A stretch of DNA of 64,000 nt from Armatimonadota bacterium (GCA_030649165.1 JAUSGG010000102.1:17299-81298), one strand, 5' to 3'; shown: positions 33,491-43,196, numbered from the stretch's first letter. Program-made: numbers and translations. Notes: generated by a model from the sequence alone, not told the origin.

Positions 33491-35419
33491 CTACGGTGAC
33501 GGCGGCGGTGGCTTATCCTCTATGAAAAACGTGCTGGGCTGGCTGAACAGAAATAGCCTGTTTTCGTTCCCACCCGCGGGCATTGGGCCAGGGTCATCGA
33601 TACTGTTCCTAGCGCCTACCCGCCACCAGAGTCGCTGGCCTGGATATGTGCCGGATAAGTAGCCGCTGATGTTCCCTGTGAAGAAGGTTATTCGCTCGTC
33701 GTCGAAGATACCGCTGTAGGGTATTATGGGGCTTGTGTACTCCGGCGACGAAAACATGGGGCTTGACGATATCTCAATTATATAGTTATCAGCGCCTCTT
33801 CGGCTCATGAACTCGAAGAGGATACCATCCCGCAGGCTCTTCTCGTCGTCGGGGAACGGGAGCATAAGATCCCAAGACAGCATCTTGCGGATAATAGTAG
33901 CCAGGCCGGCCGCCAGCCTGTCGGTTTCGAAGTACCTAAAGGCTCCAGAGCCCACCGGACTCTCGATTTTGTATACCGCCGATACGTAGTACTGATGCGG
34001 TATGCCGGACGCGGGCCGGTCGACGAGATTGTCAATGACCAAGACCTTGGTGTTAGTGACGGGATCGACCTGGGTGTAAGGCGCATTCCTCTGAGTAGGG
34101 CCTACTTCGTCAACATAGAAACCCATGTCCGGGGGCGGCGCCGCAACGGGTGTCGTAATATTGTCGCGCCAGATGTGGTACTCCAGCACGTTCAGACCGG
34201 CGGCAATCTGGCCCGGGTCCCAGGTTATCCGTATTCCACCATCTGGCACCGGCAGTTCCGGCGAGAAACCGGCGCGCGCTGTAACCGCCGGTGGAATGAC
34301 GACTTGTACGAGTCCCGCCCCCTGCTGTTCCGCGGGCAATCCGAGGTCCGCGGCCGTTGATTGCAGGCTCGCCTTGACCTCGTCAGGCGTATATTCGGGG
34401 CGCAAGGCAAGCAGGACCGCCGCGACCCCTGCCACGTGCGGAGTGGCCATCGACGTGCCGCTCATAGTTGCGTATCGGCTGCCACGGTACGTGGACAGCA
34501 CGTCCACCCCCGGGGCGGCCAGATCGACCTCCGGGCCGGAGTTGCTGAAGGATGCGAAATTGCCGTTGCCATCAACCGCCGAAACGGCGATGACTTCCGG
34601 ATATGCCGCCGGGTAGCCGACCGCCCCCGCCTCGTTTCCGGCCGCCGCGACCTGGGTGATTCCCGCCTGATATACGAGAGAGATGGCCTCGTAGAACGTC
34701 GGATTGCCCGCGGAGGCGCCCAGGCTCATGTTAACGACCTGAATGCCGTTATCGATACACCAACTAAGGCCGTCTATGATGTCGGAAAGGTTGCCGAGAC
34801 CGCCGTTATTGAGAACCTTTACGGCGTAAAGCCTGGCCTGGGGAGCTACGCCAACGACACCGATGGTGTTGTACACGGCGGCAATCGTGCCGGCCACGTG
34901 CGTGCCGTGGCCGCTGCCGTCCGATGGGCTTTTGGTTGGATTGATGGCGTTGTAGCCGGCCGCGATGTTCGCAACGAGATCAGGGTGGTTGAGCTGTATA
35001 CCGGTATCCAGAACGGCGACCTTCACACCGTTCCCTGTGCTGATCGGCCAAGCCGCTGGAGCTTCGATGCGCGCAATTCCCCACGGAATGGTCTGGGCAG
35101 GAGGCGGAGGCGAAGGCTTGCCGGTGGCGTACACTACCAGGTCATCATCGACCCGCAGGACTCCTCGTTTTCTCGCCAGCGCGCGCACCGCCGGGTCCGG
35201 CAAAACCACGGCCAAGCCGTGGACTAACGGAAGAGCCTTGAGCACGGTCCCTCCAGCTTCGCGAACGACCGCCTCTCCATCAGCCGGCGCGAGAATGCTA
35301 TTGTCGAAGATGACAATCTTCCTTGCTTGTCCCTGGCCTTGACACCACGCGCCGAGGGGGAGCATGGCGGAAAGAGCCAAGAGCGTGAGGCAGAAGTATG
35401 CAAGAGTGCGACGAGCCAT
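33491..35419 (-). CDS. Secreted subtilisin-like protease (S8) with C-terminal shared module
   Basis: A 642-residue exported protease. Candidate starts cluster at 35425 (TTG), 35422 (GTG) and 35419 (ATG), with GGGGG upstream; all give the signal peptide LAYFCLTLLALSAMLPLGAW. A propeptide-like region (about 30-105) precedes the catalytic domain: Asp ~138 (VAVLDTGI), His ~171 (SGHGTHVAGT), Ser ~323 (SGTSMATPHVAG), Asn in AAAGNEAG. The last ~255 residues (EYHIWRDNI, YYVSAVYKIE, YFETDR, WWRVGARNS, FFIED) match the end of the CsgG-like protein at 11486 in order and spacing. That implies a common sorting, anchoring or recognition domain. It is flanked by glnA and a response regulator. Confidence 0.94.
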   Translation of the reverse strand: MARRTLAYFCLTLLALSAMLPLGAWCQGQGQARKIVIFDNSILAPADGEAVVREAGGTVLKALPLVHGLAVVLPDPAVRALARKRGVLRVDDDLVVYATGKPSPPPPAQTIPWGIARIEAPAAWPISTGNGVKVAVLDTGIQLNHPDLVANIAAGYNAINPTKSPSDGSGHGTHVAGTIAAVYNTIGVVGVAPQARLYAVKVLNNGGLGNLSDIIDGLSWCIDNGIQVVNMSLGASAGNPTFYEAISLVYQAGITQVAAAGNEAGAVGYPAAYPEVIAVSAVDGNGNFASFSNSGPEVDLAAPGVDVLSTYRGSRYATMSGTSMATPHVAGVAAVLLALRPEYTPDEVKASLQSTAADLGLPAEQQGAGLVQVVIPPAVTARAGFSPELPVPDGGIRITWDPGQIAAGLNVLEYHIWRDNITTPVAAPPPDMGFYVDEVGPTQRNAPYTQVDPVTNTKVLVIDNLVDRPASGIPHQYYVSAVYKIESPVGSGAFRYFETDRLAAGLATIIRKMLSWDLMLPFPDDEKSLRDGILFEFMSRRGADNYIIEISSSPMFSSPEYTSPIIPYSGIFDDERITFFTGNISGYLSGTYPGQRLWWRVGARNSIDDPGPMPAGGNENRLFLFSQPSTFFIEDKPPPPSP

Positions 35420-35662
35420 CACCAATTCGGATACCCCCTGAAGTCTGTTTGCGGCCATCCCGGAACGACGCCTATGCGCGGTAATCCACTGTTGAGGTTT
35501 ATGAGGAAATAATGGCCGACTGCTACGAAATCGTAGCACGGGGAATCGTGTGAGTCAAGGCAATCGCGGGAGTTCTCGGGAAAACCGGTATTTGTACGGG
35601 GCAGCCAACAGCGGGCACGCTCGGCAGGCCGGACACACTCACTGGAAGACGTTGACCTATCC

Positions 35663-36340
35663 CTATCCCGATCCGAAGCGGTACCCGACGTTCCGCACCG
35701 TCTCGATGTACGATTCGTACGACACCCCGAGCTTCGCCCGGATTCGCCTTATGTGCACATCCACCGTTCTCGCGCCGCCGAAATAATCGTATCCCCACAC
35801 GTGGTTGAGAAGCGCTTCGCGGGTGAAGACCCGTCCCCGCCGCGTTATGAGGAAACGCAGAAGCTCGTATTCCTTGTACGTCAAGTCCAAGGGCTCGCCG
35901 TCTAAAGTCACCTCGTAATTCTCCAGATCGACAATGAGCCCATCCAGGCGCACGATATTCTCTTCCTCCAGCTTGTGGCGCCGCATCAGGACCATTCGCA
36001 CCCGAGCGAGCAGTTCCGTCGCCCGCACAGGCTCCACGACGATATCATCCACTGGTGGAAGCGCCGACAACGCCTGCAGCCGCGCCTCCTGTATCAGCGC
36101 CACCAGCGGGATAACGGCGAAGTCCCCGTTGCTCCCGATCAGCGATTTCAGCCCGGCGGGGTCGGTCTGCAGAGGCCGCAAATCGGCCACGATGATGTCC
36201 GGAAGCCCTTTCGACATCGTCTCCTCGGCGGCTTCAGCCTCTATCGCGGACGCGCCCACGATATAGTTCGCGCCGACGAAATCCGACGCCAACGCATTCA
36301 CCGCCCGCTCATCATCACCAAGTATCAATACTCTCGGCAC
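35663..36340 (-). CDS. OmpR-family regulator with atypical receiver
   Basis: A 225-residue regulator. The C-terminal winged helix is canonical (LTYKEYELLRFLITRRG, TREALLNHVWGYDYFGG, TVDVHIRRIRAKLG, TVRNVGYRFGSG). The N-terminal receiver is degenerate. It keeps an acidic pair (LGDDE) and an Asp in IIVADLRPLQ, but the usual Lys of the KPF loop is Glu in DDIVVEPVRATEL. It may therefore work without normal phosphorylation, like other atypical orphan regulators. No kinase gene is adjacent. It follows the O-antigen-ligase-like gene by 43 bases and likely forms an operon with it. Confidence 0.9.
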   Translation of the reverse strand: MPRVLILGDDERAVNALASDFVGANYIVGASAIEAEAAEETMSKGLPDIIVADLRPLQTDPAGLKSLIGSNGDFAVIPLVALIQEARLQALSALPPVDDIVVEPVRATELLARVRMVLMRRHKLEEENIVRLDGLIVDLENYEVTLDGEPLDLTYKEYELLRFLITRRGRVFTREALLNHVWGYDYFGGARTVDVHIRRIRAKLGVSYESYIETVRNVGYRFGSG

Positions 36341-36383
36341 GTCACTGTTCTCTCTTCACTGTTCACCGTTCACTGGTCACTGT

Positions 36384-38768
36384 TCACTGTATACGATACA
36401 TAAATCGCCGCGCTTGTTCCGCCGCGGGGCTGCCGGGCGCAAGCCCAATAACCTTGTTCCACGTCGCGACGGCGGCTCGATAGTTGCCGAGTTGGGCCTG
36501 GTTAGCCGCCAGGTTCATCAACGCTCCGACGTACTCGTCCCTCCGCCCCGGCGCGCCCTCCAGCAGAGCGCACAAAGATTGGTAAACGCTCAACGCCTGC
36601 GCGTACCTGCGCTGCTCAAAGAGGGCCAGCCCGTAGTGATCATAATTCGTCGCCTCGTCGGGATTTGCCTCCACCGCCAGCCGAAACTGTTCCTCCGCGC
36701 GCGGCCAGTCCTTCTTCGACATATAGTGTCTGCCCAGAGCAAGACGCATACCGGCGGCGTATTTGCCCCTGGGTATGTAGGGGACCAGGTCGTTAGCGGG
36801 GTCCTTACCCGGATACGCCTTGACCTGCAGATCGATCAGCCGCGGCGCCGCGGAACTCCATAGCCTGAGGTCGCCGTCCGGCGCGACCTTAAGATCAGCC
36901 AATCCCCGCCGCAGCGAGGCGAGCGCCGCTGGAATATCGCCCATCGCCTCTTGGATTTTGGACAACTGAGCGTAGCTTCCCGGCAGCCCGTCTATCTTGA
37001 TCTGCCTGCGCACCTGCGCAAGAGCGGACTCATAGTACTTCGGTCCGAGGGCCAGATACACAGCCGCCGTATAGTTGTGTATGCGCGCGTAGTCCGGCGC
37101 GAAACGCATGACTTTCTTGCACGCCGCCAGGGATTGCCGGTATTCCCGCCCCATGTAGAGCGCGTTAGCGAGCTTATAATACGCCAGCACGTTACAAGGA
37201 TTATACCGTATGGCTGTCCTGGTGTCCTCTATTGCGTCCTGCCAGTCCCCGGCGGCCAGGTGGGCCCCGCCCCGCCCTAGATGCACGTCCGACACCAGCA
37301 GGGCGCAGGAATAATAGCTTACGAGGACGATGATCGCGACGATGACCAGCGCCATCCCCCCACGCGCCTTGGCCGGCAGCGGCAGTCGCAGATTTACGGC
37401 GGGATTTGGCGATTCAGCGTTCGCCTCAGCAAGGAGCCTGTCGCATACCACGAGGAGGCCCAGGGCAGCCCAGAACAGCATCCCTCCGTATGTGCAGCGC
37501 ATAGTCAGTCCGCCCACGTTCGCTACGAGAAACGCTACCACTCCCGCGAGCAATCCCGTTGCGGCGAGCGCAATCTCCACATCGCCCGCTTTCGCCGCTC
37601 GTTTCGCCACCCCCAGCCCGGTGGCGCCTATTGCGATCAACAGCCAGACGAACAACACCCCACCAATCACGCCGCTCTCCGCCAATACCTCCAGGTATTC
37701 ATTGTGAGGATGCCCGCTCACGACGTCCCTGCTCGTGGCATAGAACGCCGGCGTGAGGTTGGGAGGAACGTAGATCGTGGTCGCGCCCACGCCCACGCCC
37801 AACGCCGGATGATCCTTGAACACCGCCCACGCCGCTCGCCATTGGGCGGTCCGCTGCACGTTGGACAAATCCTTCGCCGCCACTGATTTCGCCCGCTCGA
37901 CAACGCCGGAGCGGTAGGATCCCGCGGCGGTCCCGAATACGATCAACAAAGCGGCGACCAGCAGCGGTTTCCATATACCGGATAGCCTGCCGCTGCGACC
38001 CGCAAGCCACGCCAGCGCTGCCAGCGATATCGCCAGCCCGGCCGCAAGTCCGAACCACGCGCCGCGGGTCCAGGTCCACATCAGCGCGATTTGCATACAC
38101 AGAATGACCGCTCCAACCAGAACCCTGCCAACCAGGCCGCGGCTTGCGATGAAACAGGCCACCGCCGGCGGGATCAGCATGGCCAGATACGCCGCAAGAT
38201 ACGTGGCGTTAAGCAGGCTGGAGAAGACGCGGAGCTGAACGTTGGCTTTCTCGCTCCAGTGCATACCGGGAAGGTCCCGGCCGAAATGCTGCAGCATACC
38301 GTAAAGCGAGATCAACGCGGCAGTAACCAACGCCGCACGCGCAAACCAACGAAGCTGCTCCCGGCTTGTGATGCTGTGGATGACCACGAGGAAAAGGAGC
38401 ACGTACACGATCCGCCGTCCGAACTCGGACCAGATCGTCTCCTTATACGGAAAGATGAGCATCGAAATTCCGCTCAGGACCAGTGTCGCGACCGCCGGAG
38501 CGAGTATCCGCGATCTCACGTATGCGATCTCGCCTTTGAGCAACTCCGGGACAAACCAGGCGGCTGCGAGAACGACCGTGCCGATGTAGAAGATGGTCGT
38601 CTTGATCTTCGCTCCGTCCTGTGACCCGGTCCAAAAGGCCAGCAAAACCACGGACATCATAGCGATCAGCCCGATAAACCGAGCCAACTGGACGGCATCA
38701 TACGCCGGCTCCGCCCTCCGCGTCGCCGCGGTCACGTTCCCTGATTGTCGCCTTCTACCCTTGCCCAT
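36384..38768 (-). CDS. O-antigen ligase/Wzy-like membrane protein with C-terminal TPRs
   Basis: A 794-residue protein. The N-terminal ~470 residues hold about 11-12 hydrophobic segments. The Wzy_C/O-antigen-ligase signature GHPHNEYLEVLAESGVIGG lies near residue 360, preceded by ALGVGVGATTIYVPPN. The C-terminal ~320 residues are TPR-like helices (ALYMGREYRQSLAACKKVM, FRLAVEANPDEATNYDHYGL, YRAAVATWNKVIGLAPGSP). In this family the membrane part polymerises or ligates surface glycans or glycosylates proteins; the TPRs may recruit partners. No other polysaccharide gene is near, so the substrate is unknown. ATG start MGKGRRRQ. Confidence 0.85.
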   Translation of the reverse strand: MGKGRRRQSGNVTAATRRAEPAYDAVQLARFIGLIAMMSVVLLAFWTGSQDGAKIKTTIFYIGTVVLAAAWFVPELLKGEIAYVRSRILAPAVATLVLSGISMLIFPYKETIWSEFGRRIVYVLLFLVVIHSITSREQLRWFARAALVTAALISLYGMLQHFGRDLPGMHWSEKANVQLRVFSSLLNATYLAAYLAMLIPPAVACFIASRGLVGRVLVGAVILCMQIALMWTWTRGAWFGLAAGLAISLAALAWLAGRSGRLSGIWKPLLVAALLIVFGTAAGSYRSGVVERAKSVAAKDLSNVQRTAQWRAAWAVFKDHPALGVGVGATTIYVPPNLTPAFYATSRDVVSGHPHNEYLEVLAESGVIGGVLFVWLLIAIGATGLGVAKRAAKAGDVEIALAATGLLAGVVAFLVANVGGLTMRCTYGGMLFWAALGLLVVCDRLLAEANAESPNPAVNLRLPLPAKARGGMALVIVAIIVLVSYYSCALLVSDVHLGRGGAHLAAGDWQDAIEDTRTAIRYNPCNVLAYYKLANALYMGREYRQSLAACKKVMRFAPDYARIHNYTAAVYLALGPKYYESALAQVRRQIKIDGLPGSYAQLSKIQEAMGDIPAALASLRRGLADLKVAPDGDLRLWSSAAPRLIDLQVKAYPGKDPANDLVPYIPRGKYAAGMRLALGRHYMSKKDWPRAEEQFRLAVEANPDEATNYDHYGLALFEQRRYAQALSVYQSLCALLEGAPGRRDEYVGALMNLAANQAQLGNYRAAVATWNKVIGLAPGSPAAEQARRFMYRIQ

Positions 38769-38816
38769 TTGGTTGTTGGACCTGTCCGACTGGTCTGACC
38801 GGTCTGACTTTCCGAC

Positions 38817-38862
38817 CCCCTGAAACCCTGGAACCCTGGAACCCTGGAACCCTTTCGTGTTT
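38817..38862. repeat. Period-8 GGAACCCT tandem tract
   Basis: At least four tandem units of the type GGAACCCT in the gap between glnA (38877) and the O-antigen-ligase-like gene. Similar short-period tracts lie at 45597, 48717 and 58033. Confidence 0.7.
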
Positions 38863-38876
38863 TCGTACTTTCGTGA

Positions 38877-40205
38877 TTAGAGAACCGGCAAATACTCGTC
38901 TATCTCAAAACTGGTGACCTGCGCCCTGAACCTGTTCCACTCCATCCGCTTGTTCTCGATGAGCGACTTCCACACGTGATCGCCGAGGGCGCGCCTGAGC
39001 AAGTCGCTCTTTTCGCTGACCTTAATCGCCTCGTAAAGGTCTTCCGGAAGCGTCTCGATTCCCAATTCGGCTCGCTTCTCCTCGGTCAGCTCGTAAATGT
39101 TGCCCTGGTACGCCGGCTGGAGCTCGTACCCTTTCTCGATTCCCTCAAGTCCCGCGGCCAGCATGACGGCAAATGCCAGGTACGGATTACACGCCGGGTC
39201 AGGCGATCGAAGCTCCACGCGGGTCGCTTCCTCCTTGCCGGGTCGATACCCGGGCACGCGGATCATGTCCGACCGGTTCCTCATCGCCCAGGATATATAC
39301 ACCGGCGCCTCATAGCCTGGGATCAGCCGCTTATAGGAGTTCACCCACTGGTTCAGGACCAGCGTTATCTCCGACACGTGCTTCATCAACCCGGCGATAT
39401 ACTTCTTTGCTACGTCGGACAGATGGTTCTCGTCCTTCGGATCGAAGAACGCGTTTCTGTCGCCTTTGAACAGAGACTGGTGCACGTGCATTCCGCTGCC
39501 GTTCTCGCCGAAGATCGGTTTGGGCATAAACGTGGCGTAGACGCCGTGCTTCATCGCGAACTCCTTCACCACGAGCCTGTAAGTCATAGTATTGTCGGCC
39601 ATCGTCAGCGCGTCGGCGTAGCGGAGGTCGATCTCGTGCTGGCTCGGGGCAACCTCATGATGGCTGTATTCGACGGGAATCCCCATCGCCTCCAAGCACA
39701 GGATGGTGTCTTTGCGCATATCCGTTGCCACGTCCAAGGGCGTCAGGTCGAAATAGCCGCCATCATCCAGCGTTTCCGGCGTCCCTTTAGCGTTCTTGAA
39801 GAGGAAGAACTCCAGCTCAGGTCCGACGTAGAAGATGTAGCCCAGATCAGAAGCCCTCTTGAGCGTTCGCTTCAGCACCTGGCGCGGATCGCCCTCGTAG
39901 GGGGAGCCATCGGGATAGGTAATGTCGCAGAACATCCGCGCGACCGCCCCCTGCTCCTTCGGCCGCCACGGAAGCAGCGAGAGTGTGTTCGGATCGGGCA
40001 AAGCGATCATATCGCTCTCATCTATTCGGACGAAGCCCTCTATGGACGACCCATCGAACCCCATTCCCTCTTCCAGAGCATGCTCCAACTCCGCGACCGT
40101 GATGGAAAAACTCTTCAGAAACCCGAGTATATCAGTAAACCAGAGCCTGATGAACCTGATATTCTGGTCTTTTGCCACTTTCAGAACGTATTCTTTGTCC
40201 TTCAT
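38877..40205 (-). CDS. glnA: Glutamine synthetase type I, second copy
   Basis: A second 442-residue GSI-alpha enzyme. It is very similar to the copy at 31867 throughout, including MGFDGSSIEGFVRIDESDM, YFDLTPLDVATDMRKDT, EVAPSQHEIDLRYA, KPIFGENGSGMHVHQSL and NPYLAFAVMLAAG. The ATG at 40205 has AGGAGG nine bases upstream; the longer frame to 40238 is unlikely. The active-site residues look intact, so both copies may be functional, for different nitrogen conditions. Its promoter (TTGCTA-17-TATAAT) differs from the first copy, which has a structured leader. It is divergent from cysD. Confidence 0.96.
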   Translation of the reverse strand: MKDKEYVLKVAKDQNIRFIRLWFTDILGFLKSFSITVAELEHALEEGMGFDGSSIEGFVRIDESDMIALPDPNTLSLLPWRPKEQGAVARMFCDITYPDGSPYEGDPRQVLKRTLKRASDLGYIFYVGPELEFFLFKNAKGTPETLDDGGYFDLTPLDVATDMRKDTILCLEAMGIPVEYSHHEVAPSQHEIDLRYADALTMADNTMTYRLVVKEFAMKHGVYATFMPKPIFGENGSGMHVHQSLFKGDRNAFFDPKDENHLSDVAKKYIAGLMKHVSEITLVLNQWVNSYKRLIPGYEAPVYISWAMRNRSDMIRVPGYRPGKEEATRVELRSPDPACNPYLAFAVMLAAGLEGIEKGYELQPAYQGNIYELTEEKRAELGIETLPEDLYEAIKVSEKSDLLRRALGDHVWKSLIENKRMEWNRFRAQVTSFEIDEYLPVL

Positions 40206-40252
40206 CGGTAGACGCCTCCTCGCGCACAAACCCGACATTGTGTGATGTCAAC

Positions 40253-40281
40253 ATTATATATACGGACCCCAACTGTAGCAA
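40253..40281 (-). promoter_or_regulatory. Sigma-70-like promoter of the second glnA
   Basis: -35 TTGCTA (40281-40276), a 17-base spacer and -10 TATAAT (40258-40253) on the minus strand. The predicted start is near 40246, giving a ~40-base leader. Confidence 0.65.
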
Positions 40282-40289
40282 GTTTGTTG

Positions 40290-40325
40290 CCGTCCTATCA
40301 GTCCCATCCGTCCTATGAGTCCCAT
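40290..40325. repeat. Tandem 18-bp direct repeat between glnA and cysD promoters
   Basis: Two abutting copies of CCGTCCTAT(C/G)AGTCCCAT at 40290-40307 and 40308-40325 differ at one base. They lie between the divergent promoters, so they could be a shared regulator site, or just another intergenic short-repeat tract. Confidence 0.55.
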
Positions 40326-40331
40326 TAAGTC

Positions 40332-40361
40332 TTGACGACCGCCTGGCGCGCGGGGGATAAT
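40332..40361 (+). promoter_or_regulatory. Promoter of cysD-cysNC, probably leaderless transcript
   Basis: -35 TTGACG (40332-40337), an 18-base spacer and -10 GATAAT (40356-40361). The expected transcription start is about 40367-40369, essentially at the cysD ATG. No well-placed ribosome site lies before the ATG. Confidence 0.6.
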
Positions 40362-40368
40362 CTAACTA

Positions 40369-41274
40369 ATGGAGAAACTGCACCTTTCCAACCTCGAAGC
40401 CCTGGAGGCGGAGAGTATTCACATAATGCGCGAGGTCGCCGCCGAGTTCGAGCGGCCCGTAATGCTGTATTCCGTCGGCAAAGACTCCTCCGTCATGGTC
40501 CGTCTGGCGCAGAAGGCCTTCCACCCCGGCAAGATACCGTTTCCGCTCATGCACGTGGACACCGGGATGAAGTTCCCCGAGATGTACGAGTTCCGCGACC
40601 GGTTCTGCGGGGAGATCGGCGCGGACTTGCGCGTCTATCGCTATGAGGACGCCATCGCCCAGGGGACCGATCCGTATGACCTCGGCACGGTCAAGTGCTG
40701 CGCGCTTCTTAAGACGCAGGCTCTTCTGAACGCCCTGAGCGAGGGAGGGTATGACGCCGCCTTCGGTGGCGCGCGCCGGGATGAGGAGAAGTCGCGGGCG
40801 AAGGAAAGAATCTACTCCTTCCGCGATGCTTTCGGGCAGTGGGACCCAAAGAACCAACGTCCCGAGCTGTGGAACCTCTACAACGGCAGGATAAAGAAAG
40901 GTGAGAGCATCCGCGTCTTTCCGCTATCCAACTGGACAGAGCTCGACGTATGGCTCTACGTCCACCTCGAGGAAATACCCGTGGTTCCGATGTACTTCGC
41001 GGCCGAGCGCCAGGTAGTAGTTCGAGATGGGCGGCTGATACCGGTTTACGAGCGCACCCGGCTGCTCCCCGGTGAAAAACCGGAGAAGACTGTTTGCCGG
41101 TTTCGGACCCTCGGCTGTTATCCCTGCACGGGCGCGGTCCGGTCGAGCGCGCGCACGGTGACCGAAATCGTTCAGGAGATGATGGCCGCCCGCCACTCGG
41201 AGCGGATCACGCGCCTTATCGACCACGATCAGGACAGCTCGATGGAGCAGAAGAAGCGCGAGGGCTATTTCTGA
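40369..41274 (+). CDS. cysD: Sulfate adenylyltransferase subunit 2
   Basis: The ATP-sulfurylase catalytic subunit, making APS from sulfate and ATP with the CysN GTPase. The 301 residues have the PP-loop motif [19 protein letters not shown], the [17 protein letters not shown] region, the [16 protein letters not shown] motif and C-terminal [19 protein letters not shown], all normal for CysD. Its TGA overlaps the ATG of cysNC by one base, implying translational coupling. The pair feeds PAPS synthesis, and a PAPS-type sulfotransferase lies 4 kb downstream. Confidence 0.97.
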   Translation: MEKLHLSNLEALEAESIHIMREVAAEFERPVMLYSVGKDSSVMVRLAQKAFHPGKIPFPLMHVDTGMKFPEMYEFRDRFCGEIGADLRVYRYEDAIAQGTDPYDLGTVKCCALLKTQALLNALSEGGYDAAFGGARRDEEKSRAKERIYSFRDAFGQWDPKNQRPELWNLYNGRIKKGESIRVFPLSNWTELDVWLYVHLEEIPVVPMYFAAERQVVVRDGRLIPVYERTRLLPGEKPEKTVCRFRTLGCYPCTGAVRSSARTVTEIVQEMMAARHSERITRLIDHDQDSSMEQKKREGYF

Positions 41275-43169
41275 TGGAGATCGAGACCCTTCTGCGACAG
41301 GCACAGGGCGCCGATCTCCTGCGGTTCACGACCGCGGGCAGCGTGGATGATGGCAAATCGACCTTGATCGGACGGCTGCTCCACGACGCAAAGTGCATCT
41401 ACGAAGACCACCTCGCCTCGCTGGAAAAGGACTCCTACAGCGCCGGCAGAGAGGATATCGACTTTGCGCTTCTCACCGACGGCCTGAAGGCGGAGCGCGA
41501 GCAGGGAATCACTATCGACGTCGCTTACCGCCACTTCGCCACGCCCAAACGCCGTTTCATCATTGCCGACACCCCCGGTCACGAACAGTACACGCGCAAC
41601 ATGGTGACCGGCGCCTCGACCGCCAACCTCGCCGTGATCCTGATCGACGCGCACAACGGCGTGGTCACGCAGTCAAAGCGGCACGGCTTCCTGGCGTCGC
41701 TCCTGGGGATTCCGCATCTGGTGGTCGCGGTGAACAAGATGGACCTTGTCGGTTACTCGCAGCAGGCGTTCGACGACATCTGTCACGAATACACAGAGTT
41801 CTCCGCCAAGCTCGCCACCAGAGACCTCACATTTGTCCCGATAAGCGCTCTGCGCGGCGACAACGTAGTGCATCGTAGCGCGAATACACCCTGGTACGAG
41901 GGATCGCCGCTGCTGTCCCATCTCGAAACCGTCCACATCGCAAGCGACCAGAACCTGATCGACTTCCGCTTCCCCGTGCAGTACGTCCTGCGCCCGCACG
42001 GAGACTTCCGCGGCTACTGCGGAACGGTGGCATCGGGCGTGGTCCGGGTTGGCGAGGAGATAGTCGTCCTGCCTTCGGGAAAAACGACGAGGATCAATCG
42101 GATCATAGCGGGCCGCGCGGACGTAGACCGCGCATTCCCACCGCAGGCGGTGACGATTTGCGTCGAGGATGAGATCGACATCGGCCGAGGCGACATGCTC
42201 GCCCATCCCGCCAACCTTCCGTGGATGGCGCACGAGTTGGAGGCAATGCTGATCTGGATGAGCGACGAACCGCTCAGCCTCAACCGGCAGTATGTCGTGA
42301 AGCATACCACGAGCATGGTCCGGGGGCAGTTCACCGAGCTGAAGTATCTGACCGACCCGAACACCCTGCACCGCCAGGATGCGGATACGTTCAGCCTGAA
42401 CGACATCGGCAGGATCGGCATGCGGCTCTTCCGCCCGATCTTCTGCGACGAATATCAGCGAAACCGGCAGACCGGCAGCTTCATCGTGATCGACCCGCGG
42501 AGCAACTTCACTGTCGCCGCCGGGATGATAATCGACCGCTCCCACCGGTACGAGGTCGTGCGCTCGGAGACCGCCGACCGGCACATAGTCCGCCACGAGG
42601 GCCACGTGACCGCCGCGGACCGCGCCGCCCTCCTGGGCCAGCAGCCGGTCACACTGTGGTTGACCGGCCTGAGCGGTTCCGGCAAATCGACCATAGCCTA
42701 CGCCCTCGAAAAGCGGCTAACGGACGAAGGTTACGCGTGCTTTATCCTGGACGGAGACAACGTCCGCCACGGCCTCAACAGCGACCTCGGCTTTTCCCCC
42801 GAGGACCGCTGCGAGAATATCAGGCGAATCGGCGAGACCGCAAAGCTCTTCAACGACGCCGGGGTGATTGTGATTACGTCTTTCATCTCTCCGTTCAGAA
42901 AAGACCGCCAGAGCGCGCGGGAGATCATCGGCGACGAGCATTTCATAGAAGTCTTCGTCGACGCCCCACTCGATATCTGCGAACAGCGTGACCCGAAGGG
43001 GCTGTACAAGAAGGCCAGGGCAGGCGAGATAGCGGAGTTTACGGGTATTTCATCGCCTTACGAGCCGCCGGAGGGGCCGGAACTTGTGCTGGATACGGGG
43101 AAGTTGTCGGTCGAGGAAGGTGTTCTCTTTATTCTAGAGATGTTGAGGGATAGAGGGGCACTGGAGTAG
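41274..43169 (+). CDS. cysNC: Bifunctional sulfate adenylyltransferase subunit 1/APS kinase
   Basis: A 631-residue fusion. The N-terminal CysN is an EF-Tu-like GTPase: P-loop AGSVDDGKSTLIGRLL, switch region EREQGITIDVAYR, DTPGHEQYTRNM, NKMDLV, then two beta-barrel domains. The C-terminal APS kinase begins near residue 455 with P-loop LTGLSGSGKSTIAYALEKRL and continues with LDGDNVRHGLNSDLGFS and the FISPFR motif. It activates ATP sulfurylase by GTP hydrolysis and phosphorylates APS to PAPS. No APS/PAPS reductase is nearby, so sulfation rather than assimilation may be the main use here; that is inference. Confidence 0.97.
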   Translation: MEIETLLRQAQGADLLRFTTAGSVDDGKSTLIGRLLHDAKCIYEDHLASLEKDSYSAGREDIDFALLTDGLKAEREQGITIDVAYRHFATPKRRFIIADTPGHEQYTRNMVTGASTANLAVILIDAHNGVVTQSKRHGFLASLLGIPHLVVAVNKMDLVGYSQQAFDDICHEYTEFSAKLATRDLTFVPISALRGDNVVHRSANTPWYEGSPLLSHLETVHIASDQNLIDFRFPVQYVLRPHGDFRGYCGTVASGVVRVGEEIVVLPSGKTTRINRIIAGRADVDRAFPPQAVTICVEDEIDIGRGDMLAHPANLPWMAHELEAMLIWMSDEPLSLNRQYVVKHTTSMVRGQFTELKYLTDPNTLHRQDADTFSLNDIGRIGMRLFRPIFCDEYQRNRQTGSFIVIDPRSNFTVAAGMIIDRSHRYEVVRSETADRHIVRHEGHVTAADRAALLGQQPVTLWLTGLSGSGKSTIAYALEKRLTDEGYACFILDGDNVRHGLNSDLGFSPEDRCENIRRIGETAKLFNDAGVIVITSFISPFRKDRQSAREIIGDEHFIEVFVDAPLDICEQRDPKGLYKKARAGEIAEFTGISSPYEPPEGPELVLDTGKLSVEEGVLFILEMLRDRGALE

Positions 43170-43196
43170 CCTACTGGCTGCTATCCCAAGTGTTCG

